Below are positions 33,210 to 41,743 of a stretch of 64,000 bases of DNA, piece by piece. Position 1 is the first letter of the stretch. The number at the start of each line of letters is the position of its first letter. The DNA is from Sinorhizobium sp. 6-70 (GTDB taxonomy: Bacteria > Pseudomonadota > Alphaproteobacteria > Rhizobiales > Rhizobiaceae): NCBI RefSeq assembly GCF_030124375.1, contig NZ_JASKLS010000001.1, forward strand, positions 664,526 through 728,525, read 5' to 3'. Made by a program: the position numbers and the translations under genes. The notes beneath the pieces are model-generated. The model made no database searches and was not told the DNA's origin. It saw nothing but the letters and a program-made list of their open reading frames with translations.

Positions 33210-33224
33210 GTAAAGAAATGTAAA
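33210..33224 (+). promoter_or_regulatory. CpxR-type box (GTAAA-N5-GTAAA)
   Basis: GTAAA-GAAAT-GTAAA lies 82 to 96 bases upstream of the Spy/CpxP-like start codon. It equals the E. coli CpxR consensus and is the type of ten-base tandem site OmpR-family regulators bind. The site occurs in the gap before the operon that encodes such a regulator, so autoregulation is likely. Confidence 0.7.
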
Positions 33225-33320
33225 GCCCGAGCATTAGGTCAAATGCTTGAGCGTGTGTCCGAAGGCGGCGGCGTTGCGTGGAAATCGCCTACTCTTACCT
33301 CCGGCGTCCTCGCCCGCCGA

Positions 33321-34223
33321 TCAACCCGCCCCTTGCCTGCCGCAAACCTCGCGCACGCATCCGCGCAGCCAGCGGTGGGCCGGGTCGGCGTCTAGCCGCG
33401 GGTGCCAGAGCATCGAAACCGTGATTTCCCGTGTGAACACCGGCAGCGGAAAGCTGTGCATCCCGGCCCTGAGCGCCCCGGTGTGGCGCTCGGGAACGCT
33501 GGCAATCATGTCGGAAGCGCGGGCGAGCGCCAGCGCTGCGGCAAAGCCGCCGACAATCGTGACGATTTCGCGTTGGAGCCCGAGCGCCTCCAGCGCTTCG
33601 TCGAGCGGCCCCTTGTCGAGACCTCGCCGCGAAACGAGGACATGGCGGCCGGCCGCGTAACGGGCGGCGGTCACCTCGCCCTCACAAAGCGGATGTCCCA
33701 TGCGCACGACGCCGACGAACTTGTCCCGGAAGAGCGCCTGTGTGCGTACCTCCGGACTGGTCGCCTCCCCCACGACGCCGGTTTCGAGATCGACGGTCGC
33801 CTCGCGCAGCGGTCCGCTGCCCCGGTCCGGCTTCGGCACGAAGCAGAGCCGCACGCCGGGCGCCTCCCCGCCGACGCGGGAAATGAGATCCGGCCCGAAA
33901 TTCTCCACGAAGCCATCGCTGGTCCTCAGAACGAAGGTTCGCGTCAGCCGTTTGAGATCGAGCTTTTCCTGGGGTCTCAGTACCGCTTCCGCCTCCTCGA
34001 CCAGTCGCCCGACGCGCTCGCTGAGCTCGAGCGCGCGCGGTGTCGGCACCAGGCCGCGCCCGGCCCGGACAAGCAGCGGATCGCCCGTCGCCTCGCGCAG
34101 CCGCGCGAGCGCCCGGCTCATCGCCGACGGGCTGAGCCGCAGCCGCTTGGCCGCGCGGGCAACGCTGCCTTCCGAAAGCAGCACGTCGAGAGTGGAAAGG
34201 AGGTTGAGGTCGGGCTTCGTCAT
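33321..34223 (-). CDS. LysR family transcription regulator
   Basis: 300 residues. Helix-turn-helix in residues about 1-62 ('LLSTLDVLLSEGSVARAAKR', 'LRLSPSAMSRALARLREATG'), then a periplasmic-binding-protein-like effector domain starting near residue 90 ('RTFVLRTSDGFVENFG'). Divergent from the MFS transporter at 34356, with 132 bases between, so the classical reading is that it controls the exporter. Its effector is unknown. It converges toward the Cpx-like operon promoter region with about 97 bases between the LysR stop (33321) and the CpxR box. Confidence 0.9.
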   Translation of the reverse strand: MTKPDLNLLSTLDVLLSEGSVARAAKRLRLSPSAMSRALARLREATGDPLLVRAGRGLVPTPRALELSERVGRLVEEAEAVLRPQEKLDLKRLTRTFVLRTSDGFVENFGPDLISRVGGEAPGVRLCFVPKPDRGSGPLREATVDLETGVVGEATSPEVRTQALFRDKFVGVVRMGHPLCEGEVTAARYAAGRHVLVSRRGLDKGPLDEALEALGLQREIVTIVGGFAAALALARASDMIASVPERHTGALRAGMHSFPLPVFTREITVSMLWHPRLDADPAHRWLRGCVREVCGRQGAG

Positions 34224-34355
34224 GGCCCGACTATAGCGGACAGTGACATGGCGTCAAACGCACGAATGAGGTGCAAATGATGCGCGTTCCGCTATGTCAT
34301 GCGAAAAGCTACCTTCCAGCCAGCCGTTCTAAAGCCGGAAAAGGAGTTCATGCCG

Positions 34356-35807
34356 ATGACAATCACGACGCGACCAATGGAGGCGATCGCCGAAGGGGGC
34401 GAACGGACGCCCTCCTTTCGCTGGGCGCTTGCCGCCCTTTCCCTCTCCATGCTGCTCTCTTCGCTCGGCACCAGCATCGCCAATGTCGGCCTGCCGGCTC
34501 TGGCCGAAGCGTTCGGCGCCTCATTCCAGGCGGTGCAATGGGTCGTGCTCGCCTATCTTCTCGCCATCACCACGCTCATCGTCAGTGTCGGGCGGCTCGG
34601 CGACATGGTCGGCCGCCGCCGTCTGCTCATCGCCGGCATCGCCCTCTTCACCTTTGCTTCCGTGCTTTGCGGCGTCGCGCCCACGCTCTGGATGCTGATC
34701 GCGGCGCGGGCCGTGCAGGGCCTCGGCGCCGCGATGATGATGGCGCTTGCGATGGCGCTCGTCGGCGAGACGGTGCCGAAGGCACGGACCGGCAGCGCCA
34801 TGGGGCTGCTCGGAACGACATCGGCGATCGGCACCGCCCTCGGTCCCTCGCTCGGCGGCCTCCTGATCGCCGGCCTCGGCTGGCGGGCGATCTTCCTCGC
34901 CGGCGTGCCGCTCGGCGTCCTCGCATTCTTCCTCGCTTGCCGCAGCCTGCCCGCGGACCGCGAGAGACCCAAGGATCGGACGGGCTTCGACACCACCGGC
35001 ACCGTGCTGCTGGCGCTGACGCTCGCCGCCTACGCGCTCGCCATGACGATCGGACACGGCAGTTTTGGTCCACTCAACATCGGCCTGCTGTTGGCGGCGA
35101 TCTTCACCGGTGCCCTCTTCCTGTTTACCGAGACGAGAACGGCTTTCCCCCTGCTCCGCCTCGCAATGTTCCGCGATCCGGTGCTCTCCTCCGGCCTCGC
35201 CATGAGCGCGCTCGTCTCGACGGTGATGATGGCGACGCTGGTGGTCGGACCGTTCTATCTTTCCCGCGGGCTCGGGCTCGATGCCGCGCTCGTCGGCCTC
35301 GTCATGTCCGCTGGCCCAGTCGTTGCGGCACTTGCCGGCGTCCCCGCCGGCCGCCTTGTCGACCGGCTCGGCGCGCAGTCGACGACCGTCGCGGGGCTCG
35401 CCGCGATCGGCGCCGGCGCGTTCCTCCTCTCGCTGCTCCCGGCAGGGTTCGGCATCGCCGGCTATGTCGCGCCGATCATGATCGTTACCGCCGGCTATGC
35501 CCTGTTCCAGGCGGCCAACAACACCGGCGTCATGAAGGATGTCGGGCCTGGCGAGCGGGGCATCGTCTCCGGCATGCTCAACCTTTCGCGCAACCTCGGC
35601 CTCGTCACCGGCGCCTCCTTCATGGGCGCGGTGTTCGCGCTTGCCTCCGGCACGAGCGAGATCACCGCGGCAGCCCCGGAGGCCGTTGCCGCCGGCATGC
35701 GCATCACCTTCTCCGTCGCCGCGGTCCTGATCATCGCCGCACTCGTCGTCGCCGTCATCAGCCGCGCTTTCGCAAGCCGCGCTTCGGTTGCTGGCGATGC
35801 AGCATGA
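34356..35807 (+). CDS. MFS drug-efflux type transporter (EmrB/QacA-like)
   Basis: 483 residues from the ATG at 34356, nine bases after AAGGAG. An ATG two codons earlier is too close to that site. Fourteen hydrophobic segments are consistent with the 14-TM DHA2 group. Motif A is 'GRLGDMVGRRRLLI', and motif C-like 'LGTTSAIGTALGPSLGGLLI' marks a proton-drug antiporter. It probably exports toxic compounds. A 525-residue frame in the next phase is only a shadow. Divergent LysR neighbour. Confidence 0.9.
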   Translation: MTITTRPMEAIAEGGERTPSFRWALAALSLSMLLSSLGTSIANVGLPALAEAFGASFQAVQWVVLAYLLAITTLIVSVGRLGDMVGRRRLLIAGIALFTFASVLCGVAPTLWMLIAARAVQGLGAAMMMALAMALVGETVPKARTGSAMGLLGTTSAIGTALGPSLGGLLIAGLGWRAIFLAGVPLGVLAFFLACRSLPADRERPKDRTGFDTTGTVLLALTLAAYALAMTIGHGSFGPLNIGLLLAAIFTGALFLFTETRTAFPLLRLAMFRDPVLSSGLAMSALVSTVMMATLVVGPFYLSRGLGLDAALVGLVMSAGPVVAALAGVPAGRLVDRLGAQSTTVAGLAAIGAGAFLLSLLPAGFGIAGYVAPIMIVTAGYALFQAANNTGVMKDVGPGERGIVSGMLNLSRNLGLVTGASFMGAVFALASGTSEITAAAPEAVAAGMRITFSVAAVLIIAALVVAVISRAFASRASVAGDAA

Positions 35808-35913
35808 AGTCGCTCGGACGGAGGCTCGTCGGCTCCTTGATCACCTAATTTTCGCCATTTGCCCCTAATTTTCAGTATTTCAACGGCGCCGCCTCGGTGG
35901 CATTATATTAGCG

Positions 35914-36027
35914 TCGGGAAATATTCTGCCCGCATTCGCCCGCGCCGCGTCCGGCCCCTCCCGAAACGGACGGCCTGCAGGGCGAACCTAGAGAAGCCCC
36001 AGCTTCCCCTAATGGCTGGGGCTTTTT
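35914..36027 (+). ncRNA. Candidate small RNA ending at an intrinsic terminator
   Basis: A TATATT at 35904-35909 could be a -10 box, giving a start near 35914. The about 114-base transcript would end at the strong terminator at 35994-36027 and contains a pyrimidine stretch CCCCTCCCG resembling the anti-Shine-Dalgarno motif of rhizobial trans-acting sRNAs. There is no frame of note inside. The -35 region is not convincing, so the terminator may simply serve the MFS gene that ends 187 bases upstream. Confidence 0.35.
35994..36027 (+). terminator. Rho-independent terminator
   Basis: AAGCCCCAGC pairs with GCTGGGGCTT around an 11-base loop, followed by TTTTT, on the + strand. There is no T-run for the minus strand. 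One of the few clear intrinsic terminators in the window. Confidence 0.88.
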
Positions 36028-36100
36028 CCTATCCTTGAAACTCAGCAACCGGCTCGAACCGGCGCTGGCCCTCGGACCGGCGCTGGCCCTCGGACCGTCG

Positions 36101-37531
36101 TTACGGCCGCACCAAAAACGCCGGCGATGCCCGCCTGTCGATTGCGCGCCCGAGCGTCTGAAACACCCGATCGTCCAGGCACTGCGAAACATTGAACCGC
36201 ATGAACGCCTCAGCGGACTGGGAAAGGCTGAAGGCATTGCCGGGCGCCAGCACCACGTTCTCGGTCAGGGCTTCCTGGGCAATGTCGGCGGCGTCGAGCC
36301 CCGCGGGCAGCCGGCACCAGAGAAACATGCCCGACTGCGGCTCCAGCCAAGGCTCGATGCCAAGCTTTCTCAGCCGGGAGCCGGTCTCGGCCATGGCGCG
36401 CGAGAGCCGCGAGCGAAGCGCCTCCATGTGCTTGCGATAGCCGCCATCCCTCAGCACGTTGTAGGTGAGCTCAGCCGAAAGGCGTCCGCCGCCGAACGCG
36501 GTGGCGATCTTCAGGTCCGCCAGTCCCTCGATCCATTCCGGACGCGCCGCGATGAAGCCGCAGCGCGCCGAGGCCGACAGTGTCTTCGAAAAGCTGCCGA
36601 TGTGGACGACGCGGCTGAGGCCATCGAAGGCCGCCAGTCTTGGCGCGGGCGTCAGCTCGAAATCCGCAAAGATGTCGTCCTCGACGATGGTGAGGTCGAA
36701 CTGGTCCGCGAGCTTCAGCACCCGGTGGGCAACGACGGGAGAAAGAACCGCACCGGTCGGATTGTGGATGGCGGAATTGGTGATGTAGAGGCGCGGCCGG
36801 TGCTCCGCGACCACCTTGGCGAATGCTTCGATGTCCGGCCCCGTGGGCGTATAGGGCACGCTGACGATCTTGGCGCGGTGGGCGCGCAGCAGCGCGTGGA
36901 AATTGAAGTAGCACGGGTCGTCGACAAGCACCGTATCGCCGGTTTCGAGGAAGAAGCGGCACAGGAGATCGATCGCCTGCGTGCCCGACTCCGCCAGCAT
37001 GATGCAATCGGGCGAGGCTTCGATCCCGCGCTCCATCATGCGCCGCGCAAGCAGTTGCCGGAGCGGAGGAAATCCGAGCGGCGTCCCGTAGTCGGTGAGC
37101 GCGGCGTCCTCCGCCCGCGAAAGGCCGCGCAGCCCTTTGCGCAACGCCGCCTCCGGCATCCACGACGGCGGCAGCCAGCCGCAGCCGGGCTTGAGCGTCG
37201 CATCGCTGCTTTCGAGCGACTGCCGGGAAACCCATAGCGGGTCGACGGCACGGTCGAGCCGCGGTCCGATCTCCGCCAATGCCAGAGGCACGACCTGCCC
37301 GGAAACGTAAAAGCCGGAACCAGGTCTCGACGCAATCACCCCTTCGGCAACCAAGCGCTCGTACGCATCCACCACCGTCGAGGTCGAGACCTGCATGGTC
37401 GTGGCGAAGGCGCGGACCGACGGCAGCTTGCTCCCCGGCGTCAGGCTGCGATTGGCGATGCGCTGTCGGATCGCGCCCATCACCGCCGCAACGCGTGTGC
37501 CACCACCCTCGGCTGTCGCTGCGATGCCCAT
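36101..37531 (-). CDS. MocR-type transcription regulator (GntR plus aminotransferase-like domain), second
   Basis: 476 residues from the ATG at 37529-37531, after GTGGAGCAGTACAG. Upstream in-frame starts lack a ribosome site. The GntR helix-turn-helix lies at residues about 10-75 ('VMGAIRQRIANRSLTPG', 'VRAFATTMQVSTSTVVDAYE'). The aminotransferase-like domain includes 'YGTPLGFPPLRQLLARRMM' and the PLP-lysine motif 'HIGSFSKTLSASARCGF'. Divergent from the EamA-PaiB-M20 cluster, with CTGTACTG repeats between, so it probably regulates that cluster. Confidence 0.9.
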   Translation of the reverse strand: MGIAATAEGGGTRVAAVMGAIRQRIANRSLTPGSKLPSVRAFATTMQVSTSTVVDAYERLVAEGVIASRPGSGFYVSGQVVPLALAEIGPRLDRAVDPLWVSRQSLESSDATLKPGCGWLPPSWMPEAALRKGLRGLSRAEDAALTDYGTPLGFPPLRQLLARRMMERGIEASPDCIMLAESGTQAIDLLCRFFLETGDTVLVDDPCYFNFHALLRAHRAKIVSVPYTPTGPDIEAFAKVVAEHRPRLYITNSAIHNPTGAVLSPVVAHRVLKLADQFDLTIVEDDIFADFELTPAPRLAAFDGLSRVVHIGSFSKTLSASARCGFIAARPEWIEGLADLKIATAFGGGRLSAELTYNVLRDGGYRKHMEALRSRLSRAMAETGSRLRKLGIEPWLEPQSGMFLWCRLPAGLDAADIAQEALTENVVLAPGNAFSLSQSAEAFMRFNVSQCLDDRVFQTLGRAIDRRASPAFLVRP

Positions 37532-37575
37532 CTGTACTGCTCCACGATGCATAACAGTTTTGTCTAACTGTACTG
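37532..37575. promoter_or_regulatory. Likely operator of the second MocR regulator
   Basis: CTGTACTG occurs at 37532-37539 and 37568-37575, 36 bases apart. An inverted pair AACAGTT/AACTGT lies between (37554-37570). It lies in the 104-base divergent gap, starting directly before the MocR start codon. Direct repeats of this kind are the usual MocR binding pattern. Confidence 0.45.
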
Positions 37576-37635
37576 GATTGTCTCTGGCGGCACCAGCCAC
37601 TTCGGCGGATACCGGCATTGAAAAAGGAGAAGGCT

Positions 37636-38499
37636 ATGGAAAAGACGACGAGCGGATGGATCAACGGGTTTCTCGGCGTGCTGATCTTCAGCGGCTCGCT
37701 GCCCGCGACCAGAGCCGCCGTGCTCGATTTCGACCCGGTGTTCCTGACCGTTGCGCGGGCCGGCATCGCGGGCCTGCTTGCCCTGTTCCTTCTTCTTGCC
37801 TTCAGGGAAAAGCGGCCCACAACCGACCAGCTCTTCTCCCTGGCAATCGTCTCCCTCGGCGTCGTCGTCGGGTTTCCCCTGCTGACCGCCTTCGCGCTTC
37901 AACACGTGACATCGGCGCACTCGATCGTTTTCGTCGGAATGCTGCCGCTCGCGACCGCGACTTTCGGCGTGCTTCGTGGCGGCGAGCGCCCTCGCCCCGC
38001 CTTCTGGATGTTTTCCGTCGCGGGAAGCCTGCTGGTTATCGGCTTCGCGCTCGCGCAGGGTCTCTCGGCCTCGCCCGTCGGTGACGCCCTCATGCTCGCT
38101 GCAATCGTCGCTTGCGGGCTCGGCTATGCCGAGGGGGCGAAACTGTCGCGCACCCTTGGCGGCTGGCAGGTGATCTCCTGGGCGCTCGTCCTGTCGCTCC
38201 CCGTCATGCTCTCGATCGCGCTCGCCCTGATGCCGTCGTCATTCGCTGAGGTGGGTATGCCCGGCTGGCTCGGTCTTGGCTATGTTTCCCTGTTCAGCAT
38301 GCTGATCGGCTTCATCTTCTGGTACCGCGGCTTGGCGCAGGGCGGCATCGCGGCGGTCGGGCAATTGCAATTGCTGCAGCCGTTTTTCGGACTAGCCCTG
38401 GCCGCGACCTTGCTTCATGAAGAGGTGAGCCTCACGATGCTCGTGGTGACGGTCGCGGTCATCCTCTGCGTCGCCGGCGCACGCAAGTTCGCGAAATGA
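37636..38499 (+). CDS. EamA/DMT-superfamily transporter
   Basis: 287 residues from the ATG at 37636 after AAAGGAGAAGGCT. Ten hydrophobic segments in two EamA repeats ('GVLIFSGSLPATRAAV' with 'DFDPVFLTVARAG' at the start, 'GGIAAVGQLQLLQPFFGLAL' in the last quarter). Probably an exporter of amino-acid-like molecules. It starts a three-gene set, with PaiB-like gene 44 bases after it and the peptidase gene next. It differs in sequence from the EamA protein at 4387-5340. Confidence 0.9.
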   Translation: MEKTTSGWINGFLGVLIFSGSLPATRAAVLDFDPVFLTVARAGIAGLLALFLLLAFREKRPTTDQLFSLAIVSLGVVVGFPLLTAFALQHVTSAHSIVFVGMLPLATATFGVLRGGERPRPAFWMFSVAGSLLVIGFALAQGLSASPVGDALMLAAIVACGLGYAEGAKLSRTLGGWQVISWALVLSLPVMLSIALALMPSSFAEVGMPGWLGLGYVSLFSMLIGFIFWYRGLAQGGIAAVGQLQLLQPFFGLALAATLLHEEVSLTMLVVTVAVILCVAGARKFAK

Positions 38500-38543
38500 G
38501 CGATGCTGTGCTTGAATGCCGCCAGCAATAGGAACCGGACTCG

Positions 38544-39176
38544 ATGTACACACCGCCAGCCTTCAGAGAGGATGATCGCGCCGCACTCCATAGGATGATG
38601 CGCGAGGCGCGGCTTTGCCACTTCGTGACGGCCACCGCAGATGGCCTGATCGCGACGCCGTTGCCGTTGATCCTCGATCCGGACGAAGGCGAGCATGGGA
38701 CGCTGCATGGCCATCTCGCCAGGGCCAATCCGCAATGGAAGGCCCCGCCGATCGGCGATGCCATGGCGATCTTCATGGGGCCGGATGCCTATATCACCCC
38801 CTCCTGGTACGCGTCGAAACGCGAGCACGGCAAGGTCGTCCCGACCTGGAACTATGCGGCGGTGCATGCCTATGGACCGGTGGAGTTTTACGACGATGCT
38901 GAGCGCTTGCTCGAGGTCGTCACGCGGCTGACCGATCTTCACGAAGGGCCGCGCGCCGATCGGTGGGCCGTCACCAATGCGCCCGAAGCATTCGTTCAAG
39001 CACAGCTCAAGGGCATCGTCGGGCTTAGAATGCCGATCACCCGGATCGAGGGCAAAAGCAAGATGAGCCAGAACCGCCCCGCGGCGGACAGAGCCGGCGT
39101 TGCCGAGGGCCTGGCAGGCAGCGAACGAATTTCGGACAGGGCCGTCGCAGGTTTGATTCCGACTGACAGCGAATAA
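38544..39176 (+). CDS. PaiB-type FMN-binding regulator
   Basis: 210 residues. The conserved PaiB pattern is present: 'MYTPPAFREDD' at the start, 'ARLCHFVTATADGLIATPLP', 'HLARANPQWK', 'VPTWNYAAVHAYG' and 'GIVGLRMPITRIEGKSKMSQ' (split here for reading). In Bacillus, PaiB is a regulator of sporulation and protease genes; in proteobacteria the family is annotated as FMN-binding negative regulator. Its position between EamA and peptidase genes suggests it responds to or modulates turnover of an amino compound. Confidence 0.88.
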   Translation: MYTPPAFREDDRAALHRMMREARLCHFVTATADGLIATPLPLILDPDEGEHGTLHGHLARANPQWKAPPIGDAMAIFMGPDAYITPSWYASKREHGKVVPTWNYAAVHAYGPVEFYDDAERLLEVVTRLTDLHEGPRADRWAVTNAPEAFVQAQLKGIVGLRMPITRIEGKSKMSQNRPAADRAGVAEGLAGSERISDRAVAGLIPTDSE

Positions 39177-39235
39177 GACGCTCCGTAGTCACGGGTAAGC
39201 ATTCCGCCGCGCTACTTCCGGTGGTATGTTGAGGC

Positions 39236-40624
39236 ATGACCCGCGATGCAGCCATAGCGAGAGCAGAGGCCTACTTCGATTCCGGTGCTTTCCGCGATGA
39301 TCTCGCGCGTCGCGTCACCATGCCGACGGAGAGCCAGAATCCGGATCGCGCTCCAGTGCTGGCGGACTATATCGAAGCCGAGATCAAGCCGGCCTTCGAA
39401 GCACTCGGCTTCGCCTGCCAGACACTGTCCGAGGGCAACTGGCCTTTTCTCTACGCCGAGCGCATCGAGGATCCGGCAAGGCCGACTGTGCTCGGCTACG
39501 GTCACGGCGACGTGGTTCGCGGCCTCGAAGATAGCTGGAACGAAGGCCTGTCCCCATGGCGGATGACGGAACACGACGGCCGATGGTACGGACGCGGCGT
39601 CGCCGACAACAAGGGGCAGCATTCGATCAACATCGGGGCGATCAAGGCTGTGCTGGAGACGCGCGGCAGACTTGGCTTCAACGCCAAATACCTGATCGAA
39701 ATGGGGGAAGAGCGGATCTCGCCGGGCCTTCGCGAGCTGGCCGCCACCCACAAGGACTTGTTTCGAGCGGACGTTCTGATCGCCTCGGATGGACCACGTC
39801 TCTCAGCCGCGCGGCCAACGGTGTTCCTGGGGTCGCGCGGCGCCGTCAGCTTCGATGTCTGGATAGATGCGCGCGAGGGCAGCCATCACTCCGGCAACTG
39901 GGGCGGCCTTCTTTCCGACCCGGCGATTGAGCTTGCGCACGCTCTTGCAAGCATCACCACCCCGACGGGTGAGATTCTGATTCCAGAATGGCGTCCGGAG
40001 GGTATCCCCGAGGATGTCCGGCGCGTACTTGCCGATTGCCAGCTGGAACCGAGCGCCGGCGATCCCGACATCGATCCCGATTGGGGCGAACCCGGTTTGA
40101 CGCCGGCGGAAAAGCTGTTCGCCTGGTGCTCCTTCGCGATCCTCGCCTTCGAAGCGGGGAACCCGAGGACGCCTGTCGGCGCCATTCCGCCGCGGGCCTG
40201 GGCGCGGTGCCAGTTGCGCTTCGTCGTTGGCGTCGATGCCGAAGATATCCTTCCGGCGCTCAGACGGCACTTCGACCGCCACGGCTTTTCCCATGTGCGC
40301 GTCGCTCAGTCGAACGACGCGGTTTTTCATGCGACACGGTTGGATCCCGGTCATCCATGGGTCAATTGGACGGTGGACTCGATTGTTCGCACCACCGGCA
40401 AGAGACCGGCCATCCTGCCGAACCTCGGCGCATCGCTGCCGAACGACATTTTCGCCGATATCCTGGAACTCCCGACCGTGTGGGTCCCGCGTTCCTATCC
40501 CGGGTGCTCCCAGCACGCGCCGAACGAGCATCTTCCGCTCGTGATCGCCCGCGAGGGTCTGGCGCTTATGGCCGGGATCTATTGGGATCTCGGCGAAGCG
40601 GGCGTGCCGGGACAACATCAGTAG
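39236..40624 (+). CDS. M20 family metallopeptidase
   Basis: 462 residues. The zinc-ligand motifs of the M20/ArgE/DapE family are present: His90 and Asp92 in '[10 protein letters not shown]', Asp124 in '[11 protein letters not shown]', and the catalytic Glu in '[11 protein letters not shown]'. The lid domain for dimerisation follows ('[20 protein letters not shown]'). The last ligand His may be in '[10 protein letters not shown]'. It cleaves amide or peptide bonds of small substrates in the cytoplasm. It ends the EamA-PaiB-M20 cluster, whose MocR regulator suggests amino-compound use. Confidence 0.92.
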   Translation: MTRDAAIARAEAYFDSGAFRDDLARRVTMPTESQNPDRAPVLADYIEAEIKPAFEALGFACQTLSEGNWPFLYAERIEDPARPTVLGYGHGDVVRGLEDSWNEGLSPWRMTEHDGRWYGRGVADNKGQHSINIGAIKAVLETRGRLGFNAKYLIEMGEERISPGLRELAATHKDLFRADVLIASDGPRLSAARPTVFLGSRGAVSFDVWIDAREGSHHSGNWGGLLSDPAIELAHALASITTPTGEILIPEWRPEGIPEDVRRVLADCQLEPSAGDPDIDPDWGEPGLTPAEKLFAWCSFAILAFEAGNPRTPVGAIPPRAWARCQLRFVVGVDAEDILPALRRHFDRHGFSHVRVAQSNDAVFHATRLDPGHPWVNWTVDSIVRTTGKRPAILPNLGASLPNDIFADILELPTVWVPRSYPGCSQHAPNEHLPLVIAREGLALMAGIYWDLGEAGVPGQHQ

Positions 40625-40745
40625 CGGTTGCCGAGTGATGCCAGCCGACTTGGCGTGAAGCGGGCGCGGGTCATTGTGCGCCGTCCGCTGCGACGCCGAT
40701 TGCTCATGCTGTCACCCGAGGCCGCCCCGTAACCTGATGGCGACA

Positions 40746-40892
40746 TCAAGGTACGCGCATCTGCGGATTGGTTGATGCAGTGGTCTCATTTGATATGCCC
40801 GTCGCCGGCTCCAGCCAGTCGACCACAGCTATGGCGAGGGCGAGAGCAATGGCCGGCGCTGCGAGCGCTGCCAGGAACGCGAATCTCTTCAT
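40746..40892 (-). CDS. Possible small single-pass membrane protein
   Basis: 48 residues from the ATG at 40890-40892 ('MKRFAFLAALAAPAIALALA'). A helix of about 25 hydrophobic residues is followed by a short polar tail ('EPATGISNETTASTNPQ'). An ATG three codons earlier is also possible. No ribosome site stands out. Could be a small membrane or secreted peptide, or chance. Confidence 0.35.
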   Translation of the reverse strand: MKRFAFLAALAAPAIALALAIAVVDWLEPATGISNETTASTNPQMRVP

Positions 40893-40994
40893 TGCCGGCA
40901 TCCCGGAAAGGCATGGTACAACAAGATAGGCCGTGGTTGGGGAGGAACTCCTCGCTCGGTTGCAAGAAGGTTTAGGGCACTCATCCACCGAAAG

Positions 40995-41235
40995 TATCAG
41001 ACCTAAGTCCGATGCGGCGTGCCAAAGGTCTGATACCCGTTGCCGAGTGTTTCTCCGGGTGCATATTGCGGCACGTAAACGCCTGCGGAATCAACGGCTA
41101 GCCCCCGCCGCCGTAGGCGTGAGAGGTCCCAGAGCGATGCTCCCCGCCCCCTTTTGCACCACTCTGGGACCTTCCATGTCTTGCGCTTCAGTGCCGAGCG
41201 TCTGTCAGGCGCGCAAAGACGCCGTAGCCCGTCCA
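40995..41235. other. Mosaic of palindromes without a gene
   Basis: Two perfect hairpins: TATCAGACCT/AGGTCTGATA at 40995-41035, and AGGTCCCAGAG/CTCTGGGACCT at 41124-41172. They are followed by a RIME-like fragment (TCTGTCAGGCGCGCAAAGAC near 41205). A 145-residue frame on the minus strand covers the region, but its composition is Arg/Gly/Pro-rich and palindromes cross it, so I do not call it a gene. The rest up to 41438 is featureless to me. Confidence 0.55.
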
Positions 41236-41438
41236 ATTGCTTCGTCGGTAATCGGGTAACGGCGCTGCAGTTGCTCCCTTCGCATGGGTCGGCCTGGCCT
41301 CGCCGGCCCGATGGCCCGAGACGAATGTTCTGACGCACGCCACATTTCGGGCGCATGCTATGAACATCGGTGGCAAATGACACGGGCGCCCACTGGCTGA
41401 GAGATACGTGCACTTTCGCCCCAACAGGAGCCGCGGCC

Positions 41439-41639
41439 ATGTCTCCCTCTCGCGACTTTCAAACCGGCCTCATCCTACCGGCCGACATCGAATTTCTTCA
41501 GGGCGTTTTCAATTCCACACTGGAGGCGAAAAAACTCCCGTGCACCAGTCCTGAAGCAGAAGCGCTCGCCAAGAGGCTCTTTACCCTCTACCAGGCGGGC
41601 GTGAGGAGCCCTGCGGAACTGAGCGCGTTGGTGGCGTAG
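41439..41639 (+). CDS. Small conserved-looking protein, unknown function
   Basis: 66 residues from the ATG at 41439, after AGGAGCCGCGGCC. The frame opens 23 codons earlier at a GTG without ribosome site. The sequence 'LPADIEFLQGVFNSTLEAKK' followed by 'TSPEAEALAKRLFTLYQAGV' is helical with good composition, typical of small rhizobial proteins. No family name known. The convergent TerC gene ends 104 bases downstream. Confidence 0.6.
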   Translation: MSPSRDFQTGLILPADIEFLQGVFNSTLEAKKLPCTSPEAEALAKRLFTLYQAGVRSPAELSALVA

Positions 41640-41681
41640 CCGAGAAGCTCCCTGCCTGACGGCATGATCGCAATGCGCCAC

Positions 41682-41729
41682 AGCGTTTGTGCGTCTGATA
41701 AGACGCGCGGGGCCGGTTGCCGGCCCCGC
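41682..41729. repeat. RIME fragment merged with a strong GC hairpin
   Basis: AGCGTTTGTGCGTCTGATAA and GACGCGC are RIME-like. They run into GCGGGGCCGG-TTG-CCGGCCCCGC at 41707-41729, a 10-base-pair hairpin with no T-run. It sits between two convergent stop codons and could end transcription from either side. Confidence 0.5.
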
Positions 41730-41743
41730 GTGGGTAACGAAGA

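Noticed and set aside
34271..35848. A 525-codon + frame in another phase of the MFS gene
   Set aside because: Arg/His-rich shadow without membrane segments; the MFS frame has correct motifs and a ribosome site.
41003..41440. A 145-codon minus-strand gene
   Set aside because: It crosses two perfect palindromes and a RIME fragment, and its composition is not protein-like. I could not tie it to a family.
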